From: Alteribacillus sp041949975
GTDB taxonomy: Bacteria > Bacillota > Bacilli > Bacillales > Marinococcaceae
Direction: 5' to 3'
DNA: 35,592 bases
Assembly (NCBI RefSeq): GCF_041949975.1
Contig: NZ_JBHFQG010000037.1
Span: forward strand, 1-35,592
Shown here: piece by piece, positions 16,388 through 22,574 of the stretch
Layout of the letters: each line of letters opens with the position of its first letter
How positions within the stretch are numbered: position 1 is the stretch's first letter
Translations under genes and position numbers: made by a program
The notes under the pieces: generated by a model
The model's database searches: none
Told to the model about the DNA's origin: nothing
The model's input: the letters and a program-made list of their open reading frames with translations, nothing else

Positions 16388-16900
16388 ATGAAGGATATAT
16401 TATTAGTAGATGGTTACAACATCATTGGAGACTGGCCGGAATTAAAAAAGCTGCGGGAAAAAAACCTTGAAGAAGCTCGTGATCGTTTAATCGAAAAAAT
16501 GGCAGAATACCAAGCTTTTAAAGGGTGGGAAGTCAAAGTCATATTTGATGCTCATATGGTTGCCGGTGTTGGGCGAAAATATAATAACTATCTTGTAGAC
16601 ATTATTTATACTCGGGAGAATGAAACAGCAGACGAAAGAATTGAAAAACTAGTAGGTGAATTGAAAAATATAGAAACGCGTGTGCACGTAGCTACGTCAG
16701 ATTATGCCGAACAATCGCTGGCGTTTGGAAGCGGGGCGCTGCGAAAATCTGCTCGTGAGCTTCGAGTAGAAATGGAGGTTGTCGAACAAAACATAACTCG
16801 TGAAGTAAAAGAGCATAGTAAGCAGGAAAAATTGTCGAATTTTCCTCTTACAGAAGAAATGGCTGAAATTTTTGACAAATGGCGTCGAGGCGACCGTTGA
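16388..16900 (+). CDS. rae1: Rae1 (YacP), NYN/PIN-fold ribosome-associated endoribonuclease
   Basis: The 170-aa protein starts with LLVDGYNIIGDWPELKKL, typical of NYN domains, and contains FDAHMVAGVG and TRENETADERIEKL, which carry the conserved acidic residues. B. subtilis Rae1 enters the ribosomal A site and cleaves certain mRNAs. It begins 2 nt after rlmB and ends the T-box-led unit. The sigH promoter begins 5 nt past its stop. Confidence 0.9.
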   Translation: MKDILLVDGYNIIGDWPELKKLREKNLEEARDRLIEKMAEYQAFKGWEVKVIFDAHMVAGVGRKYNNYLVDIIYTRENETADERIEKLVGELKNIETRVHVATSDYAEQSLAFGSGALRKSARELRVEMEVVEQNITREVKEHSKQEKLSNFPLTEEMAEIFDKWRRGDR

Positions 16901-16904
16901 GCTG

Positions 16905-16934
16905 TTGACGGTGGAATAAAAGGTGCTATATAAT
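16905..16934 (+). promoter_or_regulatory. Sigma-A promoter of sigH
   Basis: TTGACG (16905-16910), an 18-nt spacer and a perfect TATAAT (16929-16934) form a strong vegetative promoter. In B. subtilis the equivalent promoter is repressed by AbrB. AbrB sites cannot be recognised by eye, so that control is only inferred. Confidence 0.85.
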
Positions 16935-16977
16935 ATTGCTATATTCATCCAATCAGTCGAGGGGCGGAGGGATTGTA

Positions 16978-17628
16978 TTGGGTTTAGACCTCAAAGAAAC
17001 GGAACATCAGTACTTTGATAAAACAGATGATGAATTCCTAGTTGAAAAAGTTCGTTCAGGAGACAGTGCTGCTTTAGAGTTCCTCATTAATAAGTACAAG
17101 AACTTTGTCCGCGCAAAATCCAGATCTTATTTCCTTATTGGCGGAGACCATGAAGATATTGTACAAGAAGGCATGATTGGTTTATATAAAGCGATTAGGG
17201 ATTTTAATGGAGACAAGCTGTCGTCTTTTAGGGCCTTTGCTGAACTGTGCATTACGAGACAGATTATTACGGCTATAAAGACGGCAACCAGGCAGAAACA
17301 TATGCCTTTGAATTCATATGTTTCCCTGGACAAGCCTCTGTACGATGAAGAATCCGAACGAACACTTCTGGATGTGCTTTGCGGTTCAAAGGTCAGTGAC
17401 CCAGAGGAGCTGATTATAAATCAAGAGGAATTTGATGATATAGAACTGAAAATTGGCGAAATACTCAGTGATCTTGAACAGAAAGTGCTGAGGTTATACT
17501 TGGACGGGAGGTCTTACCAGGAGATATCCGGCGAACTAAACCGACACGTAAAATCAATTGACAATGCGCTTCAACGTGTGAAGCGGAAATTGGAGAGGTG
17601 TGTGGAAGTCAAAGGTGTCAGTTCGTAG
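16978..17628 (+). CDS. sigH: RNA polymerase sigma-H factor
   Basis: Sigma-H directs early-stationary-phase, competence and sporulation-initiation genes. The 216-aa protein has sigma region 2 (~45-115, with YFLIGGDHEDIVQEGMIGLY and the CITRQIITAIKTATRQKH promoter-melting helix). Region 4 (~160-205) includes LDGRSYQEISGELNRHVKS, a helix-turn-helix. The start is taken as TTG at 16978, 7 nt after GGCGGAGGG. The frame stays open upstream through the promoter, but that extension is not conserved and would overlap the -10 region. The gene has its own promoter and terminator. Its presence supports a spore-forming Bacillaceae. Confidence 0.95.
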   Translation: MGLDLKETEHQYFDKTDDEFLVEKVRSGDSAALEFLINKYKNFVRAKSRSYFLIGGDHEDIVQEGMIGLYKAIRDFNGDKLSSFRAFAELCITRQIITAIKTATRQKHMPLNSYVSLDKPLYDEESERTLLDVLCGSKVSDPEELIINQEEFDDIELKIGEILSDLEQKVLRLYLDGRSYQEISGELNRHVKSIDNALQRVKRKLERCVEVKGVSS

Positions 17629-17672
17629 TAGTAATGGGGACCTTTTATTTTGAAACATCTAAGAAAGCGTTT

Positions 17673-17709
17673 ACAAAAGCATCCTGCTGCAGGGTGCTTT
17701 TGTTTCATT
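17673..17709 (+). terminator. Intrinsic terminator after sigH
   Basis: ACAAAAGCATCCTG (17673-17686) pairs with CAGGGTGCTTTTGT (17690-17703), with one G-U pair and a 3-nt loop, followed by a T-rich tract. It is a long, near-perfect stem 45 nt after sigH. Confidence 0.9.
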
Positions 17710-17750
17710 TAGGTAAAAATTTTATTTTAAAACAGGTTTTTCCGGTCAAA

Positions 17751-17779
17751 TTGACACTGTTTTATCAATGTGGTAAGGT
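17751..17779 (+). promoter_or_regulatory. Sigma-A promoter of rpmG-secE-nusG
   Basis: A perfect -35 TTGACA (17751-17756), a 17-nt spacer and TAAGGT (17774-17779) lie 45 nt before rpmG. Confidence 0.82.
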
Positions 17780-17824
17780 AATTAAGCGTATGCAAAGGAA
17801 CCTGTCATTCACAGGAGGTGCTCA

Positions 17825-17974
17825 ATGCGGAACAAAGTGGTACTGGCATGCACGAATTGTTTTTCGAGAAATTATACAACCGAAAAGAATAAGCAAAAGC
17901 AAACAGACCGCATTGAGATGAAGAAGTTTTGCAAACAGTGCAATGCGCATACCCTTCATCGTGAAACAAAATAG
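17825..17974 (+). CDS. rpmG: Ribosomal protein L33, zinc-binding form
   Basis: This small gene encodes a 49-aa L33 protein of the 50S subunit. It has two CXXC pairs, CTNC (residues 9-12) and CKQC (36-39), so it is the zinc-containing paralogue type. Bacilli usually carry further L33 copies, some without cysteines, used under zinc limitation. The ATG at 17825 follows ACAGGAGGTG. A longer frame from 17598 in another register crosses the same region and is a shadow. The gene lies directly upstream of secE, its usual neighbour. Confidence 0.95.
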   Translation: MRNKVVLACTNCFSRNYTTEKNKQKQTDRIEMKKFCKQCNAHTLHRETK

Positions 17975-18094
17975 AAGCGGTTATTTTTTTATTTTTAAAA
18001 CAGATAATGAAATGACATTTGATTTCTAGTATAGAGGAGAAGTGTTTTTCTGCAGTTAAATGGTGGAAAGAGCGAATGGTTTGGAGGTGGCTTT

Positions 18095-18289
18095 ATGGCT
18101 GATGGTACTAAAAATCCAGCAAGGTTTCTCCGTGACGTAGGAAGAGAAATGAAGCGAGTAACGTGGCCGAACCGCAGGGAACTGACAAAATACACCATAG
18201 TAGTTATTATAACCATCATATTTTTTGTTATTTTCTTTGCTGCAGTAGATTCAGGGTTATCTGAGCTTGTGCGCTTATTACTGGGCTAA
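18095..18289 (+). CDS. secE: SecE, preprotein translocase subunit
   Basis: The 64-aa protein has an amphipathic N-terminal part with REMKRVTWPNRREL, the conserved cytoplasmic helix that contacts SecY. A single transmembrane helix (~34-56) follows. This is the short SecE form usual in Gram-positive bacteria. The start is supported by TTTGGAGGTGG. The 120-nt gap from rpmG is A/T-rich with no strong promoter seen, so expression from the rpmG promoter is likely. Confidence 0.95.
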   Translation: MADGTKNPARFLRDVGREMKRVTWPNRRELTKYTIVVIITIIFFVIFFAAVDSGLSELVRLLLG

Positions 18290-18318
18290 CTAGCTGAGAA
18301 CCAAAAAGGAGGAGGGAA

Positions 18319-18332
18319 GGACGTAGCCGTCC
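18319..18332 (+). promoter_or_regulatory. Small hairpin between Shine-Dalgarno and nusG start
   Basis: GGACG (18319-18323) pairs with CGTCC (18328-18332) around a TAGC loop. It lies between the only strong purine-rich site (AAAAAGGAGGAGGGAAGG, 18303-18320) and the ATG at 18341. Its first two G overlap the end of that site. Folding would shorten the otherwise over-long spacing of about 25 nt. Confidence 0.45.
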
Positions 18333-18340
18333 GGATAATA

Positions 18341-18874
18341 ATGGAAAAGAACTGGTTCGTAGTACACACATATTCCGGTTATGAAAATAAGGTGAAAACT
18401 AATCTGGAAAAACGTGTGGAATCAATGGAAATGACTGATAAAATCTTCCGCGTCCTCGTTCCGGTGGAAGAAGAAACCGAAGTGAAAAACGGGAAAAGTA
18501 AATCGGTAACCCGTAAGGTTTTCCCAGGTTACGTCATAGTAGAAATGGTTATGACCGATGATTCCTGGTATGTGGTTCGAAATACTCCGGGAGTAACCGG
18601 GTTTGTTGGTTCAGCTGGGGCCGGTTCTAAGCCAACCCCGCTCTTACCAGATGAGGTTGATAACATATTACGTCAAATGGGTGAAAGCGAACCGAAGGCA
18701 GAGGTGGACTTCGCGTTGAAAGAATCAGTGAAAGTAAAAGAAGGTCCATTTGCTGATTTCACAGGAACGATAGAAGATATTAACGCTGAAAAACAAAAAG
18801 TTAAAGTTCACGTAAATATGTTTGGTCGTGAAACTCCTGTAGAACTTGAATTTCACCAAGTTGAGAAGATATAG
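18341..18874 (+). CDS. nusG: Transcription elongation and termination factor NusG
   Basis: The 177-aa protein equals B. subtilis NusG in length. The NGN domain (~1-110) binds RNA polymerase and contains VHTYSGYENKVK and FPGYVIVEM. A C-terminal KOW domain (~125-177) has VKVKEGPFADFTGTIEDI and contacts S10 or other partners. The start is fixed by the conserved MEKNW N-terminus; no alternative in-frame start exists upstream. Spacing from the Shine-Dalgarno is unusually long, with a hairpin in between. Confidence 0.97.
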   Translation: MEKNWFVVHTYSGYENKVKTNLEKRVESMEMTDKIFRVLVPVEEETEVKNGKSKSVTRKVFPGYVIVEMVMTDDSWYVVRNTPGVTGFVGSAGAGSKPTPLLPDEVDNILRQMGESEPKAEVDFALKESVKVKEGPFADFTGTIEDINAEKQKVKVHVNMFGRETPVELEFHQVEKI

Positions 18875-18884
18875 AAATCAACTC

Positions 18885-18913
18885 TTGCAGTTCTTTGTTT
18901 GAAGTGATAAGAT
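18885..18913 (+). promoter_or_regulatory. Sigma-A promoter of rplK-rplA
   Basis: TTGCAG (18885-18890), a 17-nt spacer and TAAGAT (18908-18913) are found with an upstream TG (18905-18906) giving an extended -10. It lies 10 nt past nusG and creates a leader of about 120 nt before rplK. Confidence 0.75.
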
Positions 18914-18944
18914 TTTAATGTTTCATATTCATAATAATTACAGA

Positions 18945-18980
18945 GGGGTTAAAGGTATTCTTTTATCCTGCCCCTTTTTA
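18945..18980 (+). promoter_or_regulatory. Weak terminator-like hairpin in the rplK leader
   Basis: GGGG (18945-18948) can pair with CCCC (18971-18974), supported by inner AGG/CCT pairing, and is followed by TTTTT. It immediately precedes the L1-type RNA motif. It could end the nusG transcript in part or belong to the L1 leader. The stem is short and may not be functional. Confidence 0.35.
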
Positions 18981-18983
18981 AGA

Positions 18984-19012
18984 GTGGGAGGACTATTCGT
19001 CCGACAAACCAC
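18984..19012 (+). promoter_or_regulatory. Putative ribosomal protein L1-binding mRNA site (rplK leader)
   Basis: The RNA can fold as GTGG (18984-18987), then GA, then a GGAC-TATTC-GTCC hairpin (18990-19002), then GACAAA, then CCAC (19009-19012). The two strands GTGGGAGG and AAACCAC with an asymmetric internal loop closely resemble the L1-stalk binding site in 23S rRNA (GGUGGGAGGC opposite AAAUACCACC). It lies just upstream of the rplK ribosome-binding site (AAGGAGGTG at 19023-19031). L1 is the known autogenous repressor of the L11-L1 operon in E. coli. The function here is inferred. Confidence 0.75.
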
Positions 19013-19037
19013 ATCACGGACTAAGGAGGTGTGTCGC

Positions 19038-19463
19038 GTGGCTAAAAAAGTCGAGAAAGTCGTAAAGCTTCAAATCCCTGCCGGTAAAGCAAATCCGGCG
19101 CCGCCAGTAGGCCCGGCTTTAGGGCAGGCAGGTGTTAACATTATGGGATTTTGTAAAGAATTTAACGCTCGTACTTCAGATCAAGCAGGTATGATTATTC
19201 CTGTTGAGATTTCGGTATATGAAGACCGTTCGTTTACTTTTATTACGAAAACTCCGCCCGCAGCTGTTCTTCTTAAGAAAGTAGCAGGCGTCGAAAGTGG
19301 TTCCGGGGAGCCGAACCGCAATAAAGTAGCAACGGTGAAGCGTGATCAAATACGTGAGATCGCTGAAACGAAGATGCCGGATCTTAATGCGGCTGACCTA
19401 GATGCGGCAATGCGCATGGTAGAAGGTACAGCGCGCAGCATGGGAATTGTTGTAGAGGACTAA
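19038..19463 (+). CDS. rplK: Ribosomal protein L11
   Basis: This is a 141-aa protein of the GTPase-associated centre of the 50S subunit. The N-terminal domain has the proline-rich PAPPVGPALGQAGVNIMGFC, the thiostrepton-site region. The C-terminal domain binds the 1070 region of 23S rRNA. The start is the GTG at 19038 behind AAGGAGGTG, giving MAKKVEKVVKLQ. The frame is open upstream to 18918, but that portion codes for nothing conserved and overlaps the L1-type leader motif. Confidence 0.97.
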   Translation: MAKKVEKVVKLQIPAGKANPAPPVGPALGQAGVNIMGFCKEFNARTSDQAGMIIPVEISVYEDRSFTFITKTPPAAVLLKKVAGVESGSGEPNRNKVATVKRDQIREIAETKMPDLNAADLDAAMRMVEGTARSMGIVVED

Positions 19464-19477
19464 TGAATGCCTTGCCT

Positions 19478-19527
19478 AAGGTTGCGACTTCCGTTTCAAG
19501 TCGAACGGATACCATGTTCGCAACCTT
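19478..19527 (+). promoter_or_regulatory. Two-tier hairpin in the rplK-rplA gap
   Basis: AAGGTTGCGA (19478-19487) pairs perfectly with TCGCAACCTT (19518-19527). Inside it TCCGTT (19490-19495) pairs with AACGGA (19504-19509). It is followed by TAATAG rather than a T-run, so it is not a typical terminator. It stands immediately 5' of the second L1-type motif, possibly as an mRNA-processing or folding element. Confidence 0.6.
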
Positions 19528-19532
19528 TAATA

Positions 19533-19558
19533 GTGGGAGGTCTAACCGCTAAAACCAC
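19533..19558 (+). promoter_or_regulatory. Putative second L1-binding mRNA site (rplA leader)
   Basis: GTGG (19533-19536), GA, GGT-CTA-ACC (19539-19547), GCTAAAA and CCAC (19555-19558) form the same internal-loop architecture as the motif before rplK. The same GTGGGAGG and AAACCAC strands are present. The motif ends 4 nt before GAGGAGG, the rplA ribosome-binding site, so bound L1 would block initiation on its own gene. Confidence 0.75.
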
Positions 19559-19577
19559 AAACGAGGAGGAAATGAAA

Positions 19578-20276
19578 TTGGCTAAAAAAGGTAAAAAGTA
19601 CCAAGATGCTGTGAAGCTAGTTGATCGCGAGCAGCAATACAATGCCGAAGAAGCCATTGAACTTGTGAAGAAAACGTCTATCGCAAAATTTGATGAGACG
19701 GTGGAAGTTGCAGCTCGTCTTGGAGTAGACCCTCGTAAAAACGACCAGCAAATTCGCGGAGCTGTAGTGTTGCCGCATGGGACTGGGAAAACACAGCGTG
19801 TTCTAGTTTTTGCAAAAGGGGAAAAAGCTCAAGAAGCTGAAGCTGCTGGAGCAGACTATGTTGGAGAAGAAGACCTTGTCAACAAAGTACAGCAAGGTTG
19901 GTTTGATTTTGACGTGGTTGTTGCAACTCCTGATATGATGGCGCAAGTTGGTAAATTGGGTAAAACGCTTGGCCCTAAAGGTCTTATGCCGAACCCTAAA
20001 ACAGGCACTGTAACAATGGACGTAACGAAAGCAGTAGAGGAAATCAAAGCAGGTAAAGTAGAATACCGTGTAGATAAAGCTGGAAATATCCATGCTCCTA
20101 TCGGGAAGATTTCCTTTGACACAGACAAGCTGGTAGAAAACTTTAATACTCTGATTGATACATTGGTAAAAGCTAAACCGGCAGCTGCTAAAGGTACGTA
20201 CGTGAAAAATGTTGCTGTAGCTTCTACAATGGGTCCTGGTGTGAAAGTGAGCACCTCAACCCTTAATTTAAAATAA
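19578..20276 (+). CDS. rplA: Ribosomal protein L1
   Basis: The 232-aa protein of the L1 stalk is involved in release of E-site tRNA and autogenously controls its operon in several bacteria. Conserved segments include DPRKNDQQIRGAVVLPHGTGK and the L1 signature around GPKGLMPNPKTGTVT. TTG at 19578 is chosen: GAGGAGG (19563-19569) is 8 nt upstream and the length is exactly that of B. subtilis L1. ATG at 19572 is only 2 nt from the same site. The stop lies 4 nt before the rplJ promoter. Confidence 0.96.
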   Translation: MAKKGKKYQDAVKLVDREQQYNAEEAIELVKKTSIAKFDETVEVAARLGVDPRKNDQQIRGAVVLPHGTGKTQRVLVFAKGEKAQEAEAAGADYVGEEDLVNKVQQGWFDFDVVVATPDMMAQVGKLGKTLGPKGLMPNPKTGTVTMDVTKAVEEIKAGKVEYRVDKAGNIHAPIGKISFDTDKLVENFNTLIDTLVKAKPAAAKGTYVKNVAVASTMGPGVKVSTSTLNLK

Positions 20277-20280
20277 ATGA

Positions 20281-20309
20281 TTGACTAAAATCGTAGAAGC
20301 CGTTATACT
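20281..20309 (+). promoter_or_regulatory. Sigma-A promoter of rplJ-rplL
   Basis: TTGACT (20281-20286), a 17-nt spacer and TATACT (20304-20309) make a strong vegetative promoter immediately downstream of rplA. Confidence 0.88.
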
Positions 20310-20319
20310 TTATAATGGT

Positions 20320-20471
20320 GTGAAACAAAACAAGAGATGTGTTGCCGCAGACAGCAGGGGCGATGTCCGCTTAATTTCCTGCCGAGGTAGTTTTCATCAT
20401 ATTTCAGCCTAATGGTGAAGTATGTATACTGAGAACAAAACCTTCATGTCTGCAGACATGAAGGTTTTTTA
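20320..20471 (+). promoter_or_regulatory. Ribosomal protein L10 leader with attenuator
   Basis: The leader contains the conserved GCCGCAGACAGCAGG arm and the CCTGCCGAGG arm, which pair as GCAGG/CCTGC. This is the typical kink-turn-containing element bound by the L10(L12)4 complex in Firmicutes. It ends in a strong terminator (20437-20471). Binding of excess L10-L12 is expected to favour termination. About 80 nt of A/T-rich sequence then lead to the rplJ start. Confidence 0.88.
20437..20471 (+). terminator. Terminator of the L10 leader
   Basis: AAAACCTTCATGTC (20437-20450) and GACATGAAGGTTTT (20455-20468) form a perfect 14-bp stem around TGCA, with T continuing after it. It lies 81 nt before rplJ and so acts as an attenuator and not a gene-end terminator. 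Confidence 0.92.
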
Positions 20472-20551
20472 TGATATCACTTAAGAATTATTGCGGTGAA
20501 ATTATAACTTTGTTTGCGGGATGTCATATAAGAGAGCAGGAGGTGTGACAG

Positions 20552-21052
20552 TTGAGCAAAGTGATCGAACAAAAGCAGCAAGTTGTTCAAGAGATTGCAG
20601 ATAAACTTGAAAACAGTGTCTCTACAATCGTGGTTGACTATCGCGGCTTGGATGTTGCTGAAGCAACAGAACTGCGTAAGCAGCTTCGTGAAGCTGGCGT
20701 TGACTTTAAAGTATATAAAAACACTATGGTGCGCCGTGCTACAGAAAAAACGAACTTAACAGAGATTGATGAGCATCTTGTTGGACCAACAGCAGTTGCA
20801 ACAAGTACAGAAGATGTTGTGGCTCCGGCTAAGGTTCTTAACAATTTTGCTAAAGATCATGAGCAGCTTGAAATTAAAACTGGGGTCATTCAAGGTCGTG
20901 TAGCTTCCCTTGATGAAATTAAGGAGCTTGCAAGCCTTCCATCCCACGATGGTTTGGTTTCTATGCTTCTCAGTGTACTTCAAGCGCCTATCCGCAACTT
21001 TGCATTGGCTTCCAAAGCAGTTGCCGATCAAAAAGAAGAAGAAGGCGCATAA
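20552..21052 (+). CDS. rplJ: Ribosomal protein L10
   Basis: The 166-aa stalk-base protein anchors L7/L12 dimers. The N-terminal RNA-binding domain includes VVDYRGLDVAEATELRKQLREAG and YKNTMVRRA. The C-terminal helix (~135-160) carries the L12-binding sites. The start is TTG at 20552 behind AGCAGGAGGTG. It is the first gene of the rplJ-rplL unit, controlled by the L10 leader and attenuator upstream. Confidence 0.96.
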   Translation: MSKVIEQKQQVVQEIADKLENSVSTIVVDYRGLDVAEATELRKQLREAGVDFKVYKNTMVRRATEKTNLTEIDEHLVGPTAVATSTEDVVAPAKVLNNFAKDHEQLEIKTGVIQGRVASLDEIKELASLPSHDGLVSMLLSVLQAPIRNFALASKAVADQKEEEGA

Positions 21053-21123
21053 GCAAGAAGGTTTTCCGATGCAAATTTGTCACGTGCTATAGAATAAACA
21101 TTATTATTTAAGGAGGATCAACA

Positions 21124-21486
21124 ATGAGTAAAGAACAAATCATTGATTCGATTAAAGAAATGTCCGTTCTTGAATTGAACGATCTAGTAAAAGCAATTGA
21201 AGAAGAATTTGGTGTTACAGCTGCTGCGCCAGTAACAGTTGCCGGCGGCGGTGCTGCAGAAGTAGAAGAAGAGCAATCTGAATTTGACGTAGTTCTAGAA
21301 GACCCAGGCGCTTCTAAGATCAACGTTATCAAAGTTGTTCGTGAAATCACAGGCCTTGGCTTGAAAGAAGCTAAAGCTCTTGTAGACGGAGCACCAGAAA
21401 CTCTCAAAGAAGGCGTAGACAAAGAAGAAGCTGAAGAGCTTAAAAGCAAGCTTGAAGAAGCTGGTGCTAAAATCGAACTTAAGTAA
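21124..21486 (+). CDS. rplL: Ribosomal protein L7/L12
   Basis: This is a 120-aa stalk protein that recruits translational GTPases. It has the N-terminal dimerisation helices (1-35), a flexible Ala/Gly/Pro hinge (~36-50, AAAPVTVAGGGAA) and the C-terminal domain with KINVIKVVREITGLGLKEAK, the factor-binding helix. AAGGAGGATC precedes the ATG. A strong terminator follows. Confidence 0.97.
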   Translation: MSKEQIIDSIKEMSVLELNDLVKAIEEEFGVTAAAPVTVAGGGAAEVEEEQSEFDVVLEDPGASKINVIKVVREITGLGLKEAKALVDGAPETLKEGVDKEEAEELKSKLEEAGAKIELK

Positions 21487-21496
21487 ATTGGTTTTA

Positions 21497-21536
21497 AAAG
21501 AGTTTTCTCTATTCTATAGAGAAGGCTCTTTTTTTA
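21497..21536 (+). terminator. Intrinsic terminator after rplL
   Basis: AAGAGTTTTCTCTAT pairs with ATAGAGAAGGCTCTT (two G-U pairs, very small loop), followed by seven T. It closes rplJ-rplL. Confidence 0.92.
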
Positions 21537-21605
21537 TGTTGTCGAACGGTCGCATCTTTCACAGCTGATAATCAACGGGATGGACCCTGGCTTCTGTAAA
21601 ATGAT

Positions 21606-21635
21606 TTGAGAGCAATGATGTACTTTTGCTAAACT
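21606..21635 (+). promoter_or_regulatory. Probable promoter of the ybxB methyltransferase gene
   Basis: TTGAGA (21606-21611), an 18-nt spacer and TAAACT (21630-21635) are found, with TG two bases before the -10 as an extended element. It lies about 40 nt before the gene. Confidence 0.55.
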
Positions 21636-21673
21636 ATAATCAGAAAAAGAAAAAAGAAGGACGTGACAACTGA

Positions 21674-22273
21674 GTGAGCAGCCACTACTATGAACAATCA
21701 CCAGATAAAGAAAGCGACGAAAGGAAAATAGAAAGTTATCTTCGCGGAAAAACCATGAAGTTTACAAGTGATCATGGAGTTTTTTCCAAAAGAGAGGTGG
21801 ACTTTGGCAGCCGGACTTTATTGGAATCGTTCACTTGGCCTGAACTTCAGGGGGATATTTTGGATATGGGATGCGGATACGGACCGATTGGTATAACTCT
21901 TGCTGCTGAGACAGAACGTGCGGTATGGCTTGCGGATGTGAATAAGAGAGCTGTCTCGCTTGCAGAGAAAAATGCAGATACGTACAGTTTAAACAACATA
22001 AAGGTTGTTGAAAGTAACTTGTTTTCTTCCATATCCAAGTCTGATTTTGCTGCTATAATATCCAACCCTCCAATAAGAGCAGGCAAGAAAGTAGTTCATT
22101 CCTTGTTTGAACAAGCAGCTAAACATCTGCAGTCAGAAGGGGAACTTTGGGTGGTAGTTCAAAAAAAACAAGGGGCACCCTCGGCCAAAGATAAGCTGGA
22201 ATCTGTTTTCCGAGAAGTTGAAACTGTAAATAAGAATAAAGGATATTATATTTTTCGTGCAAAGAAAAGTTGA
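21674..22273 (+). CDS. ybxB: Class I SAM-dependent methyltransferase, RsmC-like (YbxB)
   Basis: The 199-aa protein has the SAM-binding motif ILDMGCGYGPIG (~residues 61-72) and the N6/N2-methyltransferase motif IISNPPIRAGK (~133-143). The single-domain architecture corresponds to the catalytic half of RsmC, the 16S rRNA G1207 N2-methyltransferase. Whether this shorter Bacillus form modifies the same base is inferred. GTG at 21674 gives the conserved MSSHYY start; its GAAGGA ribosome-binding site is about 13 nt away. It sits between rplL and rpoB, as in B. subtilis. Confidence 0.9.
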   Translation: MSSHYYEQSPDKESDERKIESYLRGKTMKFTSDHGVFSKREVDFGSRTLLESFTWPELQGDILDMGCGYGPIGITLAAETERAVWLADVNKRAVSLAEKNADTYSLNNIKVVESNLFSSISKSDFAAIISNPPIRAGKKVVHSLFEQAAKHLQSEGELWVVVQKKQGAPSAKDKLESVFREVETVNKNKGYYIFRAKKS

Positions 22274-22315
22274 CCGCTTCTTTCTTTTGTGTTATTGTTA
22301 TTTAATGCGTATAAG
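22270..22315 (+). promoter_or_regulatory. Candidate promoters for rpoB-rpoC
   Basis: Two overlapping candidates exist: TTGACC (22270-22275) with TATTGT (22293-22298), and TTGTGT (22287-22292) with TATAAG (22310-22315). Both have 17-nt spacers. The first begins within the stop region of the preceding gene. A separate TATAAT at 22328 lacks a matching -35. Either promoter would give a leader of roughly 300 nt before rpoB. Confidence 0.4.
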
Positions 22316-22430
22316 TATCCTCTCGGATATAATACATTATTACGTCCGCTCTATATTTTTCATACCTAAAAGATGTATAAAAAAGGCAGGATCAGGGAAA
22401 AATAATATAATCAGCCTGACAGTTGGAAAA

Positions 22431-22465
22431 TAGTGGTTCTTTTTATGAAGAAACCATTTTTTTCT
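22431..22465 (+). terminator. Terminator-like hairpin in the rpoB leader
   Basis: TGGTT-CTT (from 22434) pairs with AAG-A-AACCA (22448-22456, one bulge), followed by a run of seven or more T. It is about 160 nt before the rpoB start. It could end the ybxB transcript or attenuate rpoBC. Confidence 0.6.
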
Positions 22466-22504
22466 TTGTACGAAAAAGAAAGGTCGGGCACTAAAAGATG
22501 GAGT

Positions 22505-22574
22505 AAACATAAAGGATCCGGCAGTCAGGGTCTTTATGTTTCTATATTTTGGCAGCCGCCTTGGGTATACTGCC
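22505..22574 (+). promoter_or_regulatory. Structured rpoB leader with alternative GGCAG pairings
   Basis: AAACATAAAG (22505-22514) pairs with CTTTATGTTT (22532-22541), extended by ATCC/GGGT. The loop shows GGCAGTCA (22520-22527). Its GGCAGT is complementary to ACTGCC at 22569-22574. A second GGCAG at 22551-22555 competes for the same ACTGCC to make a local hairpin. This allows either a pseudoknot or a simple stem. I do not recognise a described RNA family. Confidence 0.5.

Noticed and set aside
17598..17921. 107-codon plus-strand frame spanning the sigH end, the terminator, the rpmG promoter and part of rpmG
   Set aside because: It crosses a strong terminator and promoter in a different register from rpmG, and the translation resembles no protein. 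The real gene here is rpmG at 17825-17974.
18918..19037. 40-codon N-terminal extension of L11
   Set aside because: The segment overlaps the leader hairpin and L1-type motif, is not ribosomal in sequence, and a strong ribosome-binding site lies in front of the GTG at 19038.
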